A stretch of DNA of 14,514 nt from Synechococcus sp. CPC35 (GCA_002684175.1 NYUU01000066.1:8238-22751), one strand, 5' to 3'. Positions 6,550 through 13,646 are shown, counted from the first letter of the stretch. Numbers and translations: made by a program. The notes: generated from the letters alone by a model not told the origin.

Positions 6550-7092
6550 ATGGAAGACCATCTGCCTCCATTGCAGATCGCTCCTTCTTGTCATTACCAG
6601 CGTCTCGGAGTTGCACCCGGGGTTGATGCAGAGACCATCCGCCAGGCGTTTCGTCGCAGGAGCAAGGCCTTGCATCCCGATACGACTGCCTTGCCGGAAC
6701 AGGAAGCCCGCCAGGCGTTTCAGCGACTCAAGGAGTCCTACGACGTTCTGTTGAAGCTCAGTGATTCAAACGCGGCCGCTCAGCCCTCAAACCCCCTCTC
6801 CAAGGACTCCTCAACAGAGCCCGTTGTTCGATCCAGTGCCTGGGACGGTATCGGTGAGCGTCGTCCTCTGTCGGGAGGGGAATGGTTTTCCTTGCTGCTT
6901 CTCAGCTTCGCTCTTCTGCTGAGTCTGCTGCTTGGGATTGGAGTGGCTCTTGTTCAGGGGCGTCAATGGCAGGTTTCGCCGGTCTGGCTGAGCAGCGAGC
7001 AGACTTCCATGGCCATGAAAGGGTCACCAACCGATGTCCGCTCTGCCGTCGGAGACAACCCCTCTGAATCAGCACTCCCTTCGCGCCCTTGA
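6550..7092 (+). CDS. Membrane-anchored J-domain (DnaJ-like) protein
   Basis: A 180-residue protein. Residues about 14-70 form a J-domain: HYQRLGVAPGVDAETIRQAF, the HPD tripeptide at 42-44 that stimulates Hsp70 ATPase, and the following helix FQRLKESYDVLL. A polar linker (70-112) leads to one hydrophobic segment at about 113-135 (SLLLLSFALLLSLLLGIGVAL), so the J-domain is probably tethered to a membrane and recruits DnaK there. There is no G/F region or zinc-binding domain, so it is not a DnaJ orthologue proper. ATG 6550 is preferred; the in-frame GTG at 6508 would overlap rsmG. The 3' end overlaps the DUF3143 gene by 59 bases in another frame. Confidence 0.88.
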   Translation: MEDHLPPLQIAPSCHYQRLGVAPGVDAETIRQAFRRRSKALHPDTTALPEQEARQAFQRLKESYDVLLKLSDSNAAAQPSNPLSKDSSTEPVVRSSAWDGIGERRPLSGGEWFSLLLLSFALLLSLLLGIGVALVQGRQWQVSPVWLSSEQTSMAMKGSPTDVRSAVGDNPSESALPSRP

Positions 7093-7306
7093 ACTCTGGC
7101 TGCAAGAGCTTGGGGCGACACGAATTGATGATGATCCCTGCCAATGGCTTCTGGAGGCCTCTGAATGGCGAGCTGTGCTGTTGCTTGATCGCGACGATCT
7201 GAAGATTCAGTGGATGCCGTCGTCGTCAGCGACATCATCGAGTTGTTCACTCCCCTACGGCTTGTCCCGAGGAGATGTGGAGGCCGCGATACAGGCAGGC
7301 CCCTGA
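7034..7306 (+). CDS. DUF3143 family protein
   Basis: A 90-residue soluble protein. The TPLNQHSLRALELWLQELGA opening, the central LLLDRDDLKIQW strands and the terminal LSRGDVEAAIQAGP are the conserved blocks of DUF3143, a cyanobacterial family often found directly after a J-domain gene. Its function is unknown. ATG 7034 starts at the family's usual position (MSxLPS...TPL), which places 59 bases inside the preceding gene; this long overlap suggests coupled translation. It ends 11 bases before the convergent bioA stop. A role assisting the J-domain protein is inference from adjacency. Confidence 0.82.
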   Translation: MSALPSETTPLNQHSLRALELWLQELGATRIDDDPCQWLLEASEWRAVLLLDRDDLKIQWMPSSSATSSSCSLPYGLSRGDVEAAIQAGP

Positions 7307-7317
7307 TCAGCCTTGTT

Positions 7318-8616
7318 TCAAAGTTGATCCAGGGCGGTTCGGAGCGCGCGGTAACAGTGCTCGAGTTGCGTGTCAGTGATGCAGAGGGGCGGCAGCAGGT
7401 AAACAACCTGCCCGAGTGGTCGCAGAAACACTCCATGTTCCATCGCGATCCGTTTGACCGTTGGCCCCGCAGGATTGAGGTAGCCCGATGTCCCCTCAAC
7501 CACCAGATCGAAGGCAGCAACGGTGCCTGTAAGCCTTGGGTGTTCGACGCGGCGATGCCCTGCGAGAGCCTCCAGGTGGGGGCGGTGACGCTGTTCGAAC
7601 GATTGGAAAGCTGCCGGATTCTCCTCCAGCAGATTCAGGCTGGCATTCGCTGCCGCACATCCCAGTGGATTCGCTGTGAAGCTGTGGCCATGCCAGAGAG
7701 TCAGGGCTGGATCATCTCCGACAAAAGCGTTGAAAACCGCTTCGCTCGCCATGGTCACACCCATGGGCAGGCAGCCACCGGTAAGGCCTTTTGAGAGGGC
7801 CATCAGGTCAGGGCGAATCCCAGCGCGTCGACTGGCGAACCAATCCCCACAGCGGCCGAAACCAGTGAGAACCTCATCAGCGATCAACAGGGCCCCCGAG
7901 GCCCGGACCCGCTCCTCAACCTGTTGAAGAAAGCGAGGACGCACCATGGCCATTCCTCCCGCTCCCTGAAGCAGTGGTTCGAGAATTACCGCAGCAGTAG
8001 GGGTCTCGAGGCTGGAGTCGAGGCTTTGAAGAGCTGTTTCCTCTTTTTTCGCGATGTGGGGATCGTCCCACCATGTGGCTGGCCAGGGCACCCTTGCCAC
8101 GGGAAATAATTTGTCTTCGAAAGGTGCGCTGAACAGATTGCGCTCTCCAACGGCCATCGCACCGAAGGTGTCGCCGTGATAAGCCCCTTCGAACGCCACG
8201 ATTTGCTGACGCGGCTGTCCTTGGTTCACCCACCACTGGCATGCGATTTTGAGAGCCACTTCCACGGCGGTGGAGCCGTTGTCGGAAAAAAAGAGGCGCT
8301 GCAGACCCGTGAGCTCGCTCAGCCTCACGGCAAGCTGTTCGGCGGGGGCATGGGTGAAGTCCGCAAAGATCACCTGTTCCAGCTGAGCGGCCTGATCCGC
8401 GATTGCTGCCGCCAGCTGCGGATGGCCATGACCATGGAGCGTCACCCACCAGCTGCTGATTGCATCGATCAAAGGTTCACCCGACTCCCTGATCAGCAGG
8501 GCTCCCTCTCCGGCGGTCACGCGCTGAGGAGGGGCAGCCGAGGCCATCTGGGTGAAAGGAGGCCACAAGTTGGGGTGAAGGTCAACCGCCATGACGGTCG
8601 GCGCAGCTTTTGTCAT
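7318..8616 (-). CDS. bioA: Adenosylmethionine-8-amino-7-oxononanoate aminotransferase BioA
   Basis: A 432-residue class-III PLP aminotransferase that converts KAPA to DAPA, the second-last step before dethiobiotin. Visible marks: LWPPFTQM near the N-terminus, ISSWWVTLHGHGHP (about 53-66) with the BioA-type Trp-Trp, SDNGSTAVEVALK (111-123), AYHGDT (145-150), the cofactor-binding ADEV with Asp247, and the Schiff-base lysine Lys276 in ALSKGLTGG. The final blocks LRPLGQVVYLLPPL are also typical. ATG 8616 is chosen; ATG 8592 would still keep the domain, and GTG 8655 would overlap the divergent gene starting at 8648. It follows the rest of the biotin cluster on the same strand but is separated from it by an oppositely oriented gene, so it probably has its own promoter. 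Confidence 0.93.
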   Translation of the reverse strand: MTKAAPTVMAVDLHPNLWPPFTQMASAAPPQRVTAGEGALLIRESGEPLIDAISSWWVTLHGHGHPQLAAAIADQAAQLEQVIFADFTHAPAEQLAVRLSELTGLQRLFFSDNGSTAVEVALKIACQWWVNQGQPRQQIVAFEGAYHGDTFGAMAVGERNLFSAPFEDKLFPVARVPWPATWWDDPHIAKKEETALQSLDSSLETPTAAVILEPLLQGAGGMAMVRPRFLQQVEERVRASGALLIADEVLTGFGRCGDWFASRRAGIRPDLMALSKGLTGGCLPMGVTMASEAVFNAFVGDDPALTLWHGHSFTANPLGCAAANASLNLLEENPAAFQSFEQRHRPHLEALAGHRRVEHPRLTGTVAAFDLVVEGTSGYLNPAGPTVKRIAMEHGVFLRPLGQVVYLLPPLCITDTQLEHCYRALRTALDQL

Positions 8617-8647
8617 ATTGGAGCTTGAACCTGCGGAGTTGTCCTCA

Positions 8648-8923
8648 ATGGCCACAACCCGTTCAAGGCGTGCATCCAGGCGATTTCTCCCTCCCGTGCA
8701 GGCCGGAGCTAAAACTGAGCCTCAGTCGCTTTTCACCTCTGCAGTGTTTGCTGAGGGCAGATGGCATGCCATCCGAAGTGACCTCGAAATGCGTGGCTGG
8801 TCACCTGTCCACGTTGAGCAGATTCATACCGAGTTGCGTCAGGGCTGGCCCTTGACTCTCGCGGTCCGACAGGTGGCGATGAGGATGGGGACCTGCCCGA
8901 TGCGATCAAGATCTCTTGGCTGA
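8648..8923 (+). CDS. Small basic protein of unknown function
   Basis: A 91-residue frame from ATG 8648, just upstream of and divergent from bioA. The N-terminus is very basic (TTRSRRASRRFLPP), then comes a compact region with FAEGRWHAIRSDLEMRGW and VEQIHTELRQGWPLTLAVRQVAMRMG, which looks like two or three helices. No signal peptide, membrane segment or cysteine motif is present. I recall similar short proteins in picocyanobacteria but cannot name a family. It ends seven bases before the end of the convergent minus-strand gene at 8931-9086. Its placement between the small bioD-linked gene and bioA interrupts an otherwise one-strand biotin cluster. The frame could be an artefact, but tight packing on both sides supports it. 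Confidence 0.55.
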   Translation: MATTRSRRASRRFLPPVQAGAKTEPQSLFTSAVFAEGRWHAIRSDLEMRGWSPVHVEQIHTELRQGWPLTLAVRQVAMRMGTCPMRSRSLG

Positions 8924-8930
8924 GCGATGT

Positions 8931-9086
8931 TTAGCGACACATTTCGCTTTCTCGCTCAGCTTCTGTTGCAACTGTGCTGCAGTTCACCCAGCGGACCAGC
9001 TGGACCTCAAGGTCTGTGAACAGCACCAGGATTCCGACGCAGAGCATCGCAACAACCACGGTGGAGAGGGTTTGGCGTTTATTCAC
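8931..9086 (-). CDS. Small single-span membrane protein coupled to bioD
   Basis: A 51-residue frame starting with GTG 9086, whose GTGA overlaps the bioD stop TGA (9083-9085): a classic four-base coupling junction. After a basic head (NKRQ) comes one hydrophobic helix (about residues 7-24, LSTVVVAMLCVGILVLFT), then an amphipathic stretch DLEVQLVRWV and an acidic tail. The positive-inside rule places the N-terminus in the cytoplasm. I do not recognise the family. Its position as the last gene of the bioF-bioK-bioC-bioD chain suggests co-expression with biotin genes. The frame stays open further upstream inside bioD (to a GTG at 9146), but the coupling junction is the better start. Confidence 0.62.
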   Translation of the reverse strand: MNKRQTLSTVVVAMLCVGILVLFTDLEVQLVRWVNCSTVATEAERESEMCR

Positions 9087-9730
9087 AGGGAAGTTGTCTG
9101 GCTCATCAACCGCTGGAATGTAGAGCTGAGTTCCTGAAGCTGCCACGCCTTGGCCAGTTGTTGTGCATTCAGTTCCTGGAGTGGAGGGAGCTGAGCCAGC
9201 ACAGGCACCCCGCCAAGCTGTTCAAGGGTGGCTGGATTGTCCGCATGGGGCGGACCATTGAGAATCAGCCCCAGAACCTTCAGGTTTCTCAGGCGGAGGG
9301 CTTCGAGCGTGAGCAGGGTGTGATTGAGGGTTCCCAGGCCGCTTCTTGCAACCAGAACAATGGGTAGGTCCCACCGCGTGAGCTGATCGATCTGCAGCCA
9401 GCTGCGGGTGAGAGGGACCATCACTCCGCCTGCGGTCTCCACCACGAGGTGACTTGTGCTCTCAGGCAGTTTCAGCCGTTCGGGATCCAGAGGCTGTTGA
9501 TCGAGTTCTGCAGCCCAGTGCGGTGAAACCGGTTGCGTGAAGGCGTAGACCTCCGGCAGTAAGCGTTCGCTGGGGAGGTTCAGCAGCAATCGAACGCGCT
9601 CGCGATCTCCACCTCCCTCCAGGCCGCTTTGGACCGGTTTCCAGTAGGTCGCCTTGAGTCCCTGCACCAGCCAGGCACTAACGATGGTTTTACCCACATC
9701 CGTGTCGGTTCCACAGACCACCAGTCGCAT
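9083..9730 (-). CDS. bioD: Dethiobiotin synthetase BioD
   Basis: A 215-residue ATP-dependent carboxylase-like enzyme that closes the ureido ring of DAPA with CO2. The Walker A motif GTDTDVGKT lies at residues 7-15; KPVQSG (31-36) is the substrate-binding block; QPVSPHWAA and VETAGGVMVPL (97-107) are the BioD-type motifs, the latter with Thr in place of the usual Gly (E-T-A-G-G). ATG 9730 starts exactly one short strand before the P-loop, as in the family; the longer frame to 9775 would run into bioC. The bioC stop lies 11 bases upstream and its TGAGG supplies the Shine-Dalgarno. The 3' end overlaps a small membrane-protein gene by GTGA. Confidence 0.93.
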   Translation of the reverse strand: MRLVVCGTDTDVGKTIVSAWLVQGLKATYWKPVQSGLEGGGDRERVRLLLNLPSERLLPEVYAFTQPVSPHWAAELDQQPLDPERLKLPESTSHLVVETAGGVMVPLTRSWLQIDQLTRWDLPIVLVARSGLGTLNHTLLTLEALRLRNLKVLGLILNGPPHADNPATLEQLGGVPVLAQLPPLQELNAQQLAKAWQLQELSSTFQRLMSQTTSL

Positions 9731-9741
9731 GGACAACGACC

Positions 9742-10506
9742 TCAGCGCTTCAGAATGACGAACAGGATTCTCCAACTCAGCATCGCATCGCCGGTTTCGG
9801 CGTCACCGGGCCATGCACGAAACAACTTCCGCCACCCTGCGGTGCTCAGACCACCACCCTGGGTCACGCATGCGCCTGTGGTGAGCATCGGTTTCAGAAG
9901 ATCCTTGGGATGGGCTGCCGTTTGGGTGATGTTCAGGCAGTGATCCAGCTGGATTGCAGCGCTGGGGATGGCCGAGAGAAGTTCCGTCCGCTCCGGCAGT
10001 GAAAGAGCTGAACATCTCTCTCCTGCTTGATCAGCGGCCCTCTGCCATTCCGGAAAGCTTCCTTGGACAGGCAGCGTCACCGCCAGCCATCCTCCGAAAG
10101 ACAATGCCTCCAGCCACTGACGCAACTTGAGGGCTGGATCCGGCAACCAGTGAAGAGCGAAGCTGGAGGCCAGAAGCTGCGGGCGCTCCGGCCAGGACGG
10201 CAAACCCCGGCTCAGGTCGTGCAGCTGGGTTCTGGTGCCGGTCCTTTGTCGGCGCAGCATGGCGATGCTGCCATCCAGCCGCAGAATCATCTGCCCCGGA
10301 AAGGTTTGCTCAAGGGCATCAGCAAGGCATCCCGTGCCACTGCCCAGATCCACCCAAAGGCCTTTCTCGATTGGCAGACGGCTGCAGTTGCCTGCCAACC
10401 TCCAGGCCATGCTCTGCTGCAGGCCAGCGGCGCTGTTGTAGCGATCGGCGGCGCCACCGAACGAATCCAGAACGCGGCCCGTCGAGATCAAGGGATCTGA
10501 AGCCAT
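9742..10506 (-). CDS. bioC: Malonyl-ACP O-methyltransferase BioC
   Basis: A 254-residue class-I SAM methyltransferase. BioC-type features are the N-terminal FGGAADRYNSAAGLQQSMAWRL (residues 16-37), the SAM loop VDLGSGTG (52-59), the acidic LRLDGS (76-80) strand end, and SSFALHWLPDP in the position of the conserved ALQWC/W-type block. It methylates the free carboxyl of malonyl-thioester so that fatty-acid enzymes can build a pimeloyl ester. ATG 10506 overlaps the preceding esterase gene by 19 bases, and bioD follows after 11. Context (bioF, esterase, bioD) makes the assignment much firmer than the methyltransferase fold alone. Confidence 0.88.
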   Translation of the reverse strand: MASDPLISTGRVLDSFGGAADRYNSAAGLQQSMAWRLAGNCSRLPIEKGLWVDLGSGTGCLADALEQTFPGQMILRLDGSIAMLRRQRTGTRTQLHDLSRGLPSWPERPQLLASSFALHWLPDPALKLRQWLEALSFGGWLAVTLPVQGSFPEWQRAADQAGERCSALSLPERTELLSAIPSAAIQLDHCLNITQTAAHPKDLLKPMLTTGACVTQGGGLSTAGWRKLFRAWPGDAETGDAMLSWRILFVILKR

Positions 10507-11177
10507 TGGTCGACGATCCTTAGCACCCGTGGTGTGATCAACGCATGTCCCGAGCTCGGGTCACAGTGAACCTGAATGGTCTGGTTGCTGAGGGCATCGA
10601 CAAGCTGTTGATGGCCGGCCGCTGAAACAACGGCATCCTTCATCCCGCGCACCACGAGAACGCGGGCCTGGCGAGGCCATGACATCGGCAGCTGTCGACA
10701 GCTTTCCAGGAGGCCAAGGTCATCATTCAACCGGTTGCGGCCGGAATCGCTGAGTGCCCCGAGCACAGGAAAGGGTGGAAAGGCATCGATGGACAGCGGC
10801 GCAGAGGCTTTCTCGAGAAATTTCCGCAGCATGTTTTGTTCAGAGGTCGACCCCAGGGCTGCTCGCATGCCTTGCAGCCCGGCTCTTGTGGCTCGCCCCG
10901 CCGTCCCCGCTTCAGCAAAGGTGGTGAAACATCCCAGAAGAACAACAGCTGTGGCGTCCTTCAGCCGGTTTTCCGGCAACAGATGCAGACCCAGGGAATG
11001 GGCGATCACCACCCGTTCTCCCGGTGTCGAATGCCACTGCGGCATGTCCAGGGGGGCGGGGCCGTAGCCGCGTTCTGCGGACTGCCAGACCCATCCCTGG
11101 GGTTCAAGCATGCGTCTCCAGTGATTCCAGAGTCCCGCATGCCCTGCCCAGCCGTGCATCGCGATGATTTGGTTCAT
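10488..11177 (-). CDS. bioK: Alpha/beta hydrolase, probable BioK-type pimeloyl-ACP methyl ester esterase
   Basis: A 229-residue alpha/beta hydrolase: HGWAGHAGLW forms the oxyanion-hole loop near residues 8-17, the nucleophile elbow is AHSLG with Ser61, and Asp181 (RGMKDAVV) and His211 (SSGHALI) complete the triad. BioH proteins usually have GWSLGG at the elbow, so this is not a close BioH. It lies between bioF and bioC, with ATGA overlap to bioF and 19-base overlap with bioC. In picocyanobacteria this position is held by BioK, reported as a replacement for BioH that hydrolyses pimeloyl-ACP methyl ester. The name is inferred from fold and context; note that bioK is also used for an unrelated lysine-dependent aminotransferase in Bacillus. 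Confidence 0.8.
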   Translation of the reverse strand: MNQIIAMHGWAGHAGLWNHWRRMLEPQGWVWQSAERGYGPAPLDMPQWHSTPGERVVIAHSLGLHLLPENRLKDATAVVLLGCFTTFAEAGTAGRATRAGLQGMRAALGSTSEQNMLRKFLEKASAPLSIDAFPPFPVLGALSDSGRNRLNDDLGLLESCRQLPMSWPRQARVLVVRGMKDAVVSAAGHQQLVDALSNQTIQVHCDPSSGHALITPRVLRIVDQWLQIP

Positions 11178-12319
11178 CGGACGGGCAGAGCATGAAGCAG
11201 CTGGTTCAAGGTGTCCTCCGGCAGGTCTATCCGCAGGACAAGCCGCAGGCGCGCGGTTCCCTCCGGCACCGTTGGAGGGCGAATAGCCACACTGAGCAGC
11301 CCCTGATGCTCCAGCCTGTTCTGGAGATCGAGGGTGGCTTGATCAGCACCGACCACCAACGGCAGAACCGGACCATGGCCGGCCGGCCGTGCCCAGCCAT
11401 GGTTGCTGAGGGCATCCCGCCAGAGTTGGCTGCGTTGGATCAGCTCCGTGCTCCAGCCTGGATTGTCCTGAATCAGGTTCAGAGCGGCCATGGCGCCTGC
11501 GGCTAGTGGGGGGGCCAGGGCCGTGGTGTAGCGGAAGGCGCCGCAGGTCTGCAGCAGCCGTTCCCCAAGCTCTGCATCACTGGCCAGGAAAGCTCCGCCG
11601 CTGCCGAAGGCTTTGCCGAAGGTGCCGCTGATCAGATGGACAGGTTCGTCCATCTCCCTGCAAAGACCTCTGCCCCCTGTCCCGAGGACTCCGAGGGCGT
11701 GGGCTTCATCGACCATCAGCTGCGCGTTGTGACTTGCACAGACCGCACCGATCGCGGCCAGATCAGGGCTGCTGCCCTCCATGCTGAACAGGCTTTCCGT
11801 GATGACCAGAGGCGGGGTGGCCTGGGACCCCAGGCCGGACAGGCATCGCTCCAGATCAACGGGGTCATTGTGGGCGAAGCGTTTCAGCCGGGCTCCGCTC
11901 GCCCGCACACCGACCAGCAGGGAATGGTGGATCAGTCGATCGGCAACAACCGTGCCATGGCGATCGACCAGTGCCATCACAGCAGCGATGTTGGCTTGGA
12001 ATCCACTCGGAAAAAGGAGCACTCTGTCCCTCCCCAGCCAACTTGCCAGCTGTTTTTCAAGTTCAATGTGTACGGGCCGGGTTCCCGTCACCAGCCTCGA
12101 GCCGCCGGAACCCAGGCCATCTGAGCGAAGAGCCCTGGCAGCAGCATCCAGCACGTCGGGATGACGGCTCAGTCCCAGGTAGTCATTGCTGGCCAGGTCG
12201 CGAAGACAGTCCGAAGCAGTTGCATTGCTTCGGAACTGCCAGTTTTCCGGACCGGGGTGGAGACAGCGCAGCGATCGCAGTCGGGCCGGATCGATTTGCT
12301 GCTGGAAATCTCGGGTCAT
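11174..12319 (-). CDS. bioF: 8-amino-7-oxononanoate synthase BioF
   Basis: A 381-residue PLP enzyme of the alpha-oxoamine synthase family, condensing pimeloyl-ACP/CoA with alanine to KAPA. Visible marks: NDYLGLSRHP (45-54), GSGGSRLVTG (70-79), VDEAHALGVLG (203-213) with Asp204 and His207, and the PLP lysine Lys236 in SGTFGKAFGSGG. ATG 12319 is preferred; an in-frame GTG at 12349 would extend it ten residues and nearly touch the divergent transporter start at 12361. It is the first gene of the biotin chain and overlaps the esterase gene by ATGA. Any promoter must lie in the 41-base gap or inside the transporter gene. Confidence 0.94.
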   Translation of the reverse strand: MTRDFQQQIDPARLRSLRCLHPGPENWQFRSNATASDCLRDLASNDYLGLSRHPDVLDAAARALRSDGLGSGGSRLVTGTRPVHIELEKQLASWLGRDRVLLFPSGFQANIAAVMALVDRHGTVVADRLIHHSLLVGVRASGARLKRFAHNDPVDLERCLSGLGSQATPPLVITESLFSMEGSSPDLAAIGAVCASHNAQLMVDEAHALGVLGTGGRGLCREMDEPVHLISGTFGKAFGSGGAFLASDAELGERLLQTCGAFRYTTALAPPLAAGAMAALNLIQDNPGWSTELIQRSQLWRDALSNHGWARPAGHGPVLPLVVGADQATLDLQNRLEHQGLLSVAIRPPTVPEGTARLRLVLRIDLPEDTLNQLLHALPVR

Positions 12320-12360
12320 GCTGTCAGTCTTATCAAGATTGAACTGCACGAGATTCAGGA

Positions 12361-13293
12361 ATGACTCCGGAGCGTTTCACGTTGCTTTTCCCGCTCTGGA
12401 CCCTGCTGGGCGCGGGCCTTGCTTTGATTCATCCACCCCTGTTCACCTGGTTTCGGGGCCCACTGATCACCCTTGGTCTCGGCGTGATCATGCTGGGGAT
12501 GGGACTGGGCCTCAGACCTGAGGATTTTCTCCGTGTTGCAGGCAGGCCCCGTCCACTCGTGCTGGGTGTTGTGGCTCAGTTTGTGGTGATGCCTTCTCTC
12601 GCTGCAGGGATTGCTGCAGCACTGAATCTTTCAACCCCATTGGCTGTCGGTCTGATCCTGGTTGGATGTTGCCCGGGTGGCACCGCGAGCAACGTGGTGG
12701 CTCTGATCGGACGTGCGGATGTCGCTCTTTCTGTCGTGATGACCACGATCAGCACCGTGGCGGCAGTGGTGCTGACGCCAAATCTCACGGAACTGCTGGC
12801 CAGCCAGTACGTCCCCGTGGATGGCTGGGCACTGCTGCGGAGTGTTCTGCAGGTTGTGATCGTGCCGTTGTCACTCGGGGTTCTGCTGAAAAAGGGGCTG
12901 CCGCGAATCGCAGGACGTGTTCAGCCTGTGATGCCACCCCTGGCAGTGATTGCGATCGTTTTGATCGTTGCCAGTGTTGTTGGCAGCCAGACCAGTGCCC
13001 TGGTTGAGCAGGGGCCGTTGCTGCTGCTGGCTTGTCTTCTCCTTCATGGAGGAGGGTTTCTTCTGGGTTGGCTGCTGCCTCTGCTGGCGGGAGAGAGAGC
13101 GTCCGTCTGCCGCACCATCAGTATTGAGGTGGGCATGCAGAATTCCGGCCTTGCTGTTGTCCTCGCACGCAGTGGAGGTTTTGCCAGCCCGCTGACAGCA
13201 CTGCCGGGGGCTGTCTCAGCAGTGATTCACTGCCTGATCGGCAGCGCCCTGGCGGCCTTCTGGCGGAGTTCTGCTGAACAACCGCCCACCTAA
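12361..13293 (+). CDS. BASS-family (bile acid:sodium symporter-like) transporter
   Basis: A 310-residue inner-membrane protein with about nine or ten helices, homologous to bacterial BASS/ASBT transporters that move organic anions with sodium. The two discontinuous-helix signatures are present: GCCPGGTASN (102-111), with Asn111 corresponding to the sodium-site Asn, and EVGMQNSGLA, with Glu256 and Gln260 at the Na2-site positions. The family includes bile-acid, pantoate and pyruvate carriers; the substrate here is unknown. It is divergent from bioF with only 41 bases between starts, so co-regulation with biotin synthesis is possible but unproven. AGGA abuts the ATG too closely for a normal Shine-Dalgarno. 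The coding 3' end lies in a 15-bp tandem repeat. Confidence 0.9.
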   Translation: MTPERFTLLFPLWTLLGAGLALIHPPLFTWFRGPLITLGLGVIMLGMGLGLRPEDFLRVAGRPRPLVLGVVAQFVVMPSLAAGIAAALNLSTPLAVGLILVGCCPGGTASNVVALIGRADVALSVVMTTISTVAAVVLTPNLTELLASQYVPVDGWALLRSVLQVVIVPLSLGVLLKKGLPRIAGRVQPVMPPLAVIAIVLIVASVVGSQTSALVEQGPLLLLACLLLHGGGFLLGWLLPLLAGERASVCRTISIEVGMQNSGLAVVLARSGGFASPLTALPGAVSAVIHCLIGSALAAFWRSSAEQPPT

Positions 13294-13335
13294 CAAACGC
13301 CCACTGAATAACCACCGAATGAATAACAACCGACT
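13276..13335 (+). repeat. Four-copy degenerate 15-bp tandem repeat across the transporter stop codon
   Basis: Units at 13276-13290, 13291-13305, 13306-13320 and 13321-13335 follow the approximate pattern GAAYAACCRCCNAYT. Units 1 and 2 match at 12 of 15 bases, units 3 and 4 at 13 of 15, and units 1 and 3 at 10 of 15. The period is five codons and the first unit encodes the terminal EQPPT of the BASS protein; the stop TAA is the first codon of unit 2, one base from GAA. Confidence 0.7.
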
Positions 13336-13341
13336 GTCAGC

Positions 13342-13371
13342 GGCCGCTGAACGGTCTGTTCTCAGCCGGCC
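13342..13371. terminator. Possible hairpin between convergent genes
   Basis: GGCCGCTGA (13342-13350) can pair with TCAGCCGGCC (13362-13371) across an 11-base loop, with one bulged base. It lies between the convergent BASS and 66-residue genes and covers the latter's stop. A competing perfect palindrome, TCAGCGGCCGCTGA, occupies 13337-13350. No U-tract follows on either strand, so intrinsic termination is doubtful. Confidence 0.25.
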
Positions 13372-13562
13372 TCGCTTTCATCCCATTTCGACTTGCCGTC
13401 CAGAAGTTCGATCAGTTCCTGAAGCTTGCCCATCGTCAACCTGACTTCAGCACCATCCGGCAGTGTTCCATCTGCAACGACGTTGTAGTGGTCTCTGCAT
13501 TGATTGCGGAGCTCCTGAAGTCGCTTTTTGGTGATGGTCTTTTTCTGTTCCGCCGTTGCCAT
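13362..13562 (-). CDS. Small charged protein of unknown function
   Basis: A 66-residue soluble protein with a lysine-rich start (TAEQKKTITKKRLQELRNQ, helical), a middle HYNVVADGTLPDGAEVRLTMGKL and an acidic tail (KSKWDESEAG). The charge pattern and clean ATG-to-stop frame look like a genuine protein; I think similar sequences occur in other marine Synechococcus but cannot assign a family or function. No membrane helix, cysteine or metal motif is present. It is convergent with the BASS transporter and lies 84 bases downstream of another minus-strand gene, with which it could share a transcript. No Shine-Dalgarno is visible before ATG 13562. Confidence 0.75.
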   Translation of the reverse strand: MATAEQKKTITKKRLQELRNQCRDHYNVVADGTLPDGAEVRLTMGKLQELIELLDGKSKWDESEAG

Positions 13563-13646
13563 GGCTTGGTGAGGTGATGGAGCACAAGTAGCAGAGCATG
13601 ACCAAAACGCTGCCGTTAGAGAGGCAGGTCTTTGATCACTTGTTCT

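Noticed and set aside
8617..8655. GTG start at 8655 for bioA
   Set aside because: It adds residues before the usual BioA N-terminus and overlaps the divergent gene start at 8648; ATG 8616 or 8592 fits better.
10027..10500. Plus-strand 157-residue frame opposite bioC
   Set aside because: Shadow of bioC; Gln/Arg-rich translation without structure.
11636..12124. Plus-strand 162-residue frame opposite bioF
   Set aside because: It is the complement of conserved BioF motifs and has no family signature.
13337..13350. Perfect 14-base palindrome TCAGCGGCCGCTGA as an operator or att site
   Set aside because: Single copy, no flanking signals, and it may simply be one arm of a weak hairpin between convergent genes.
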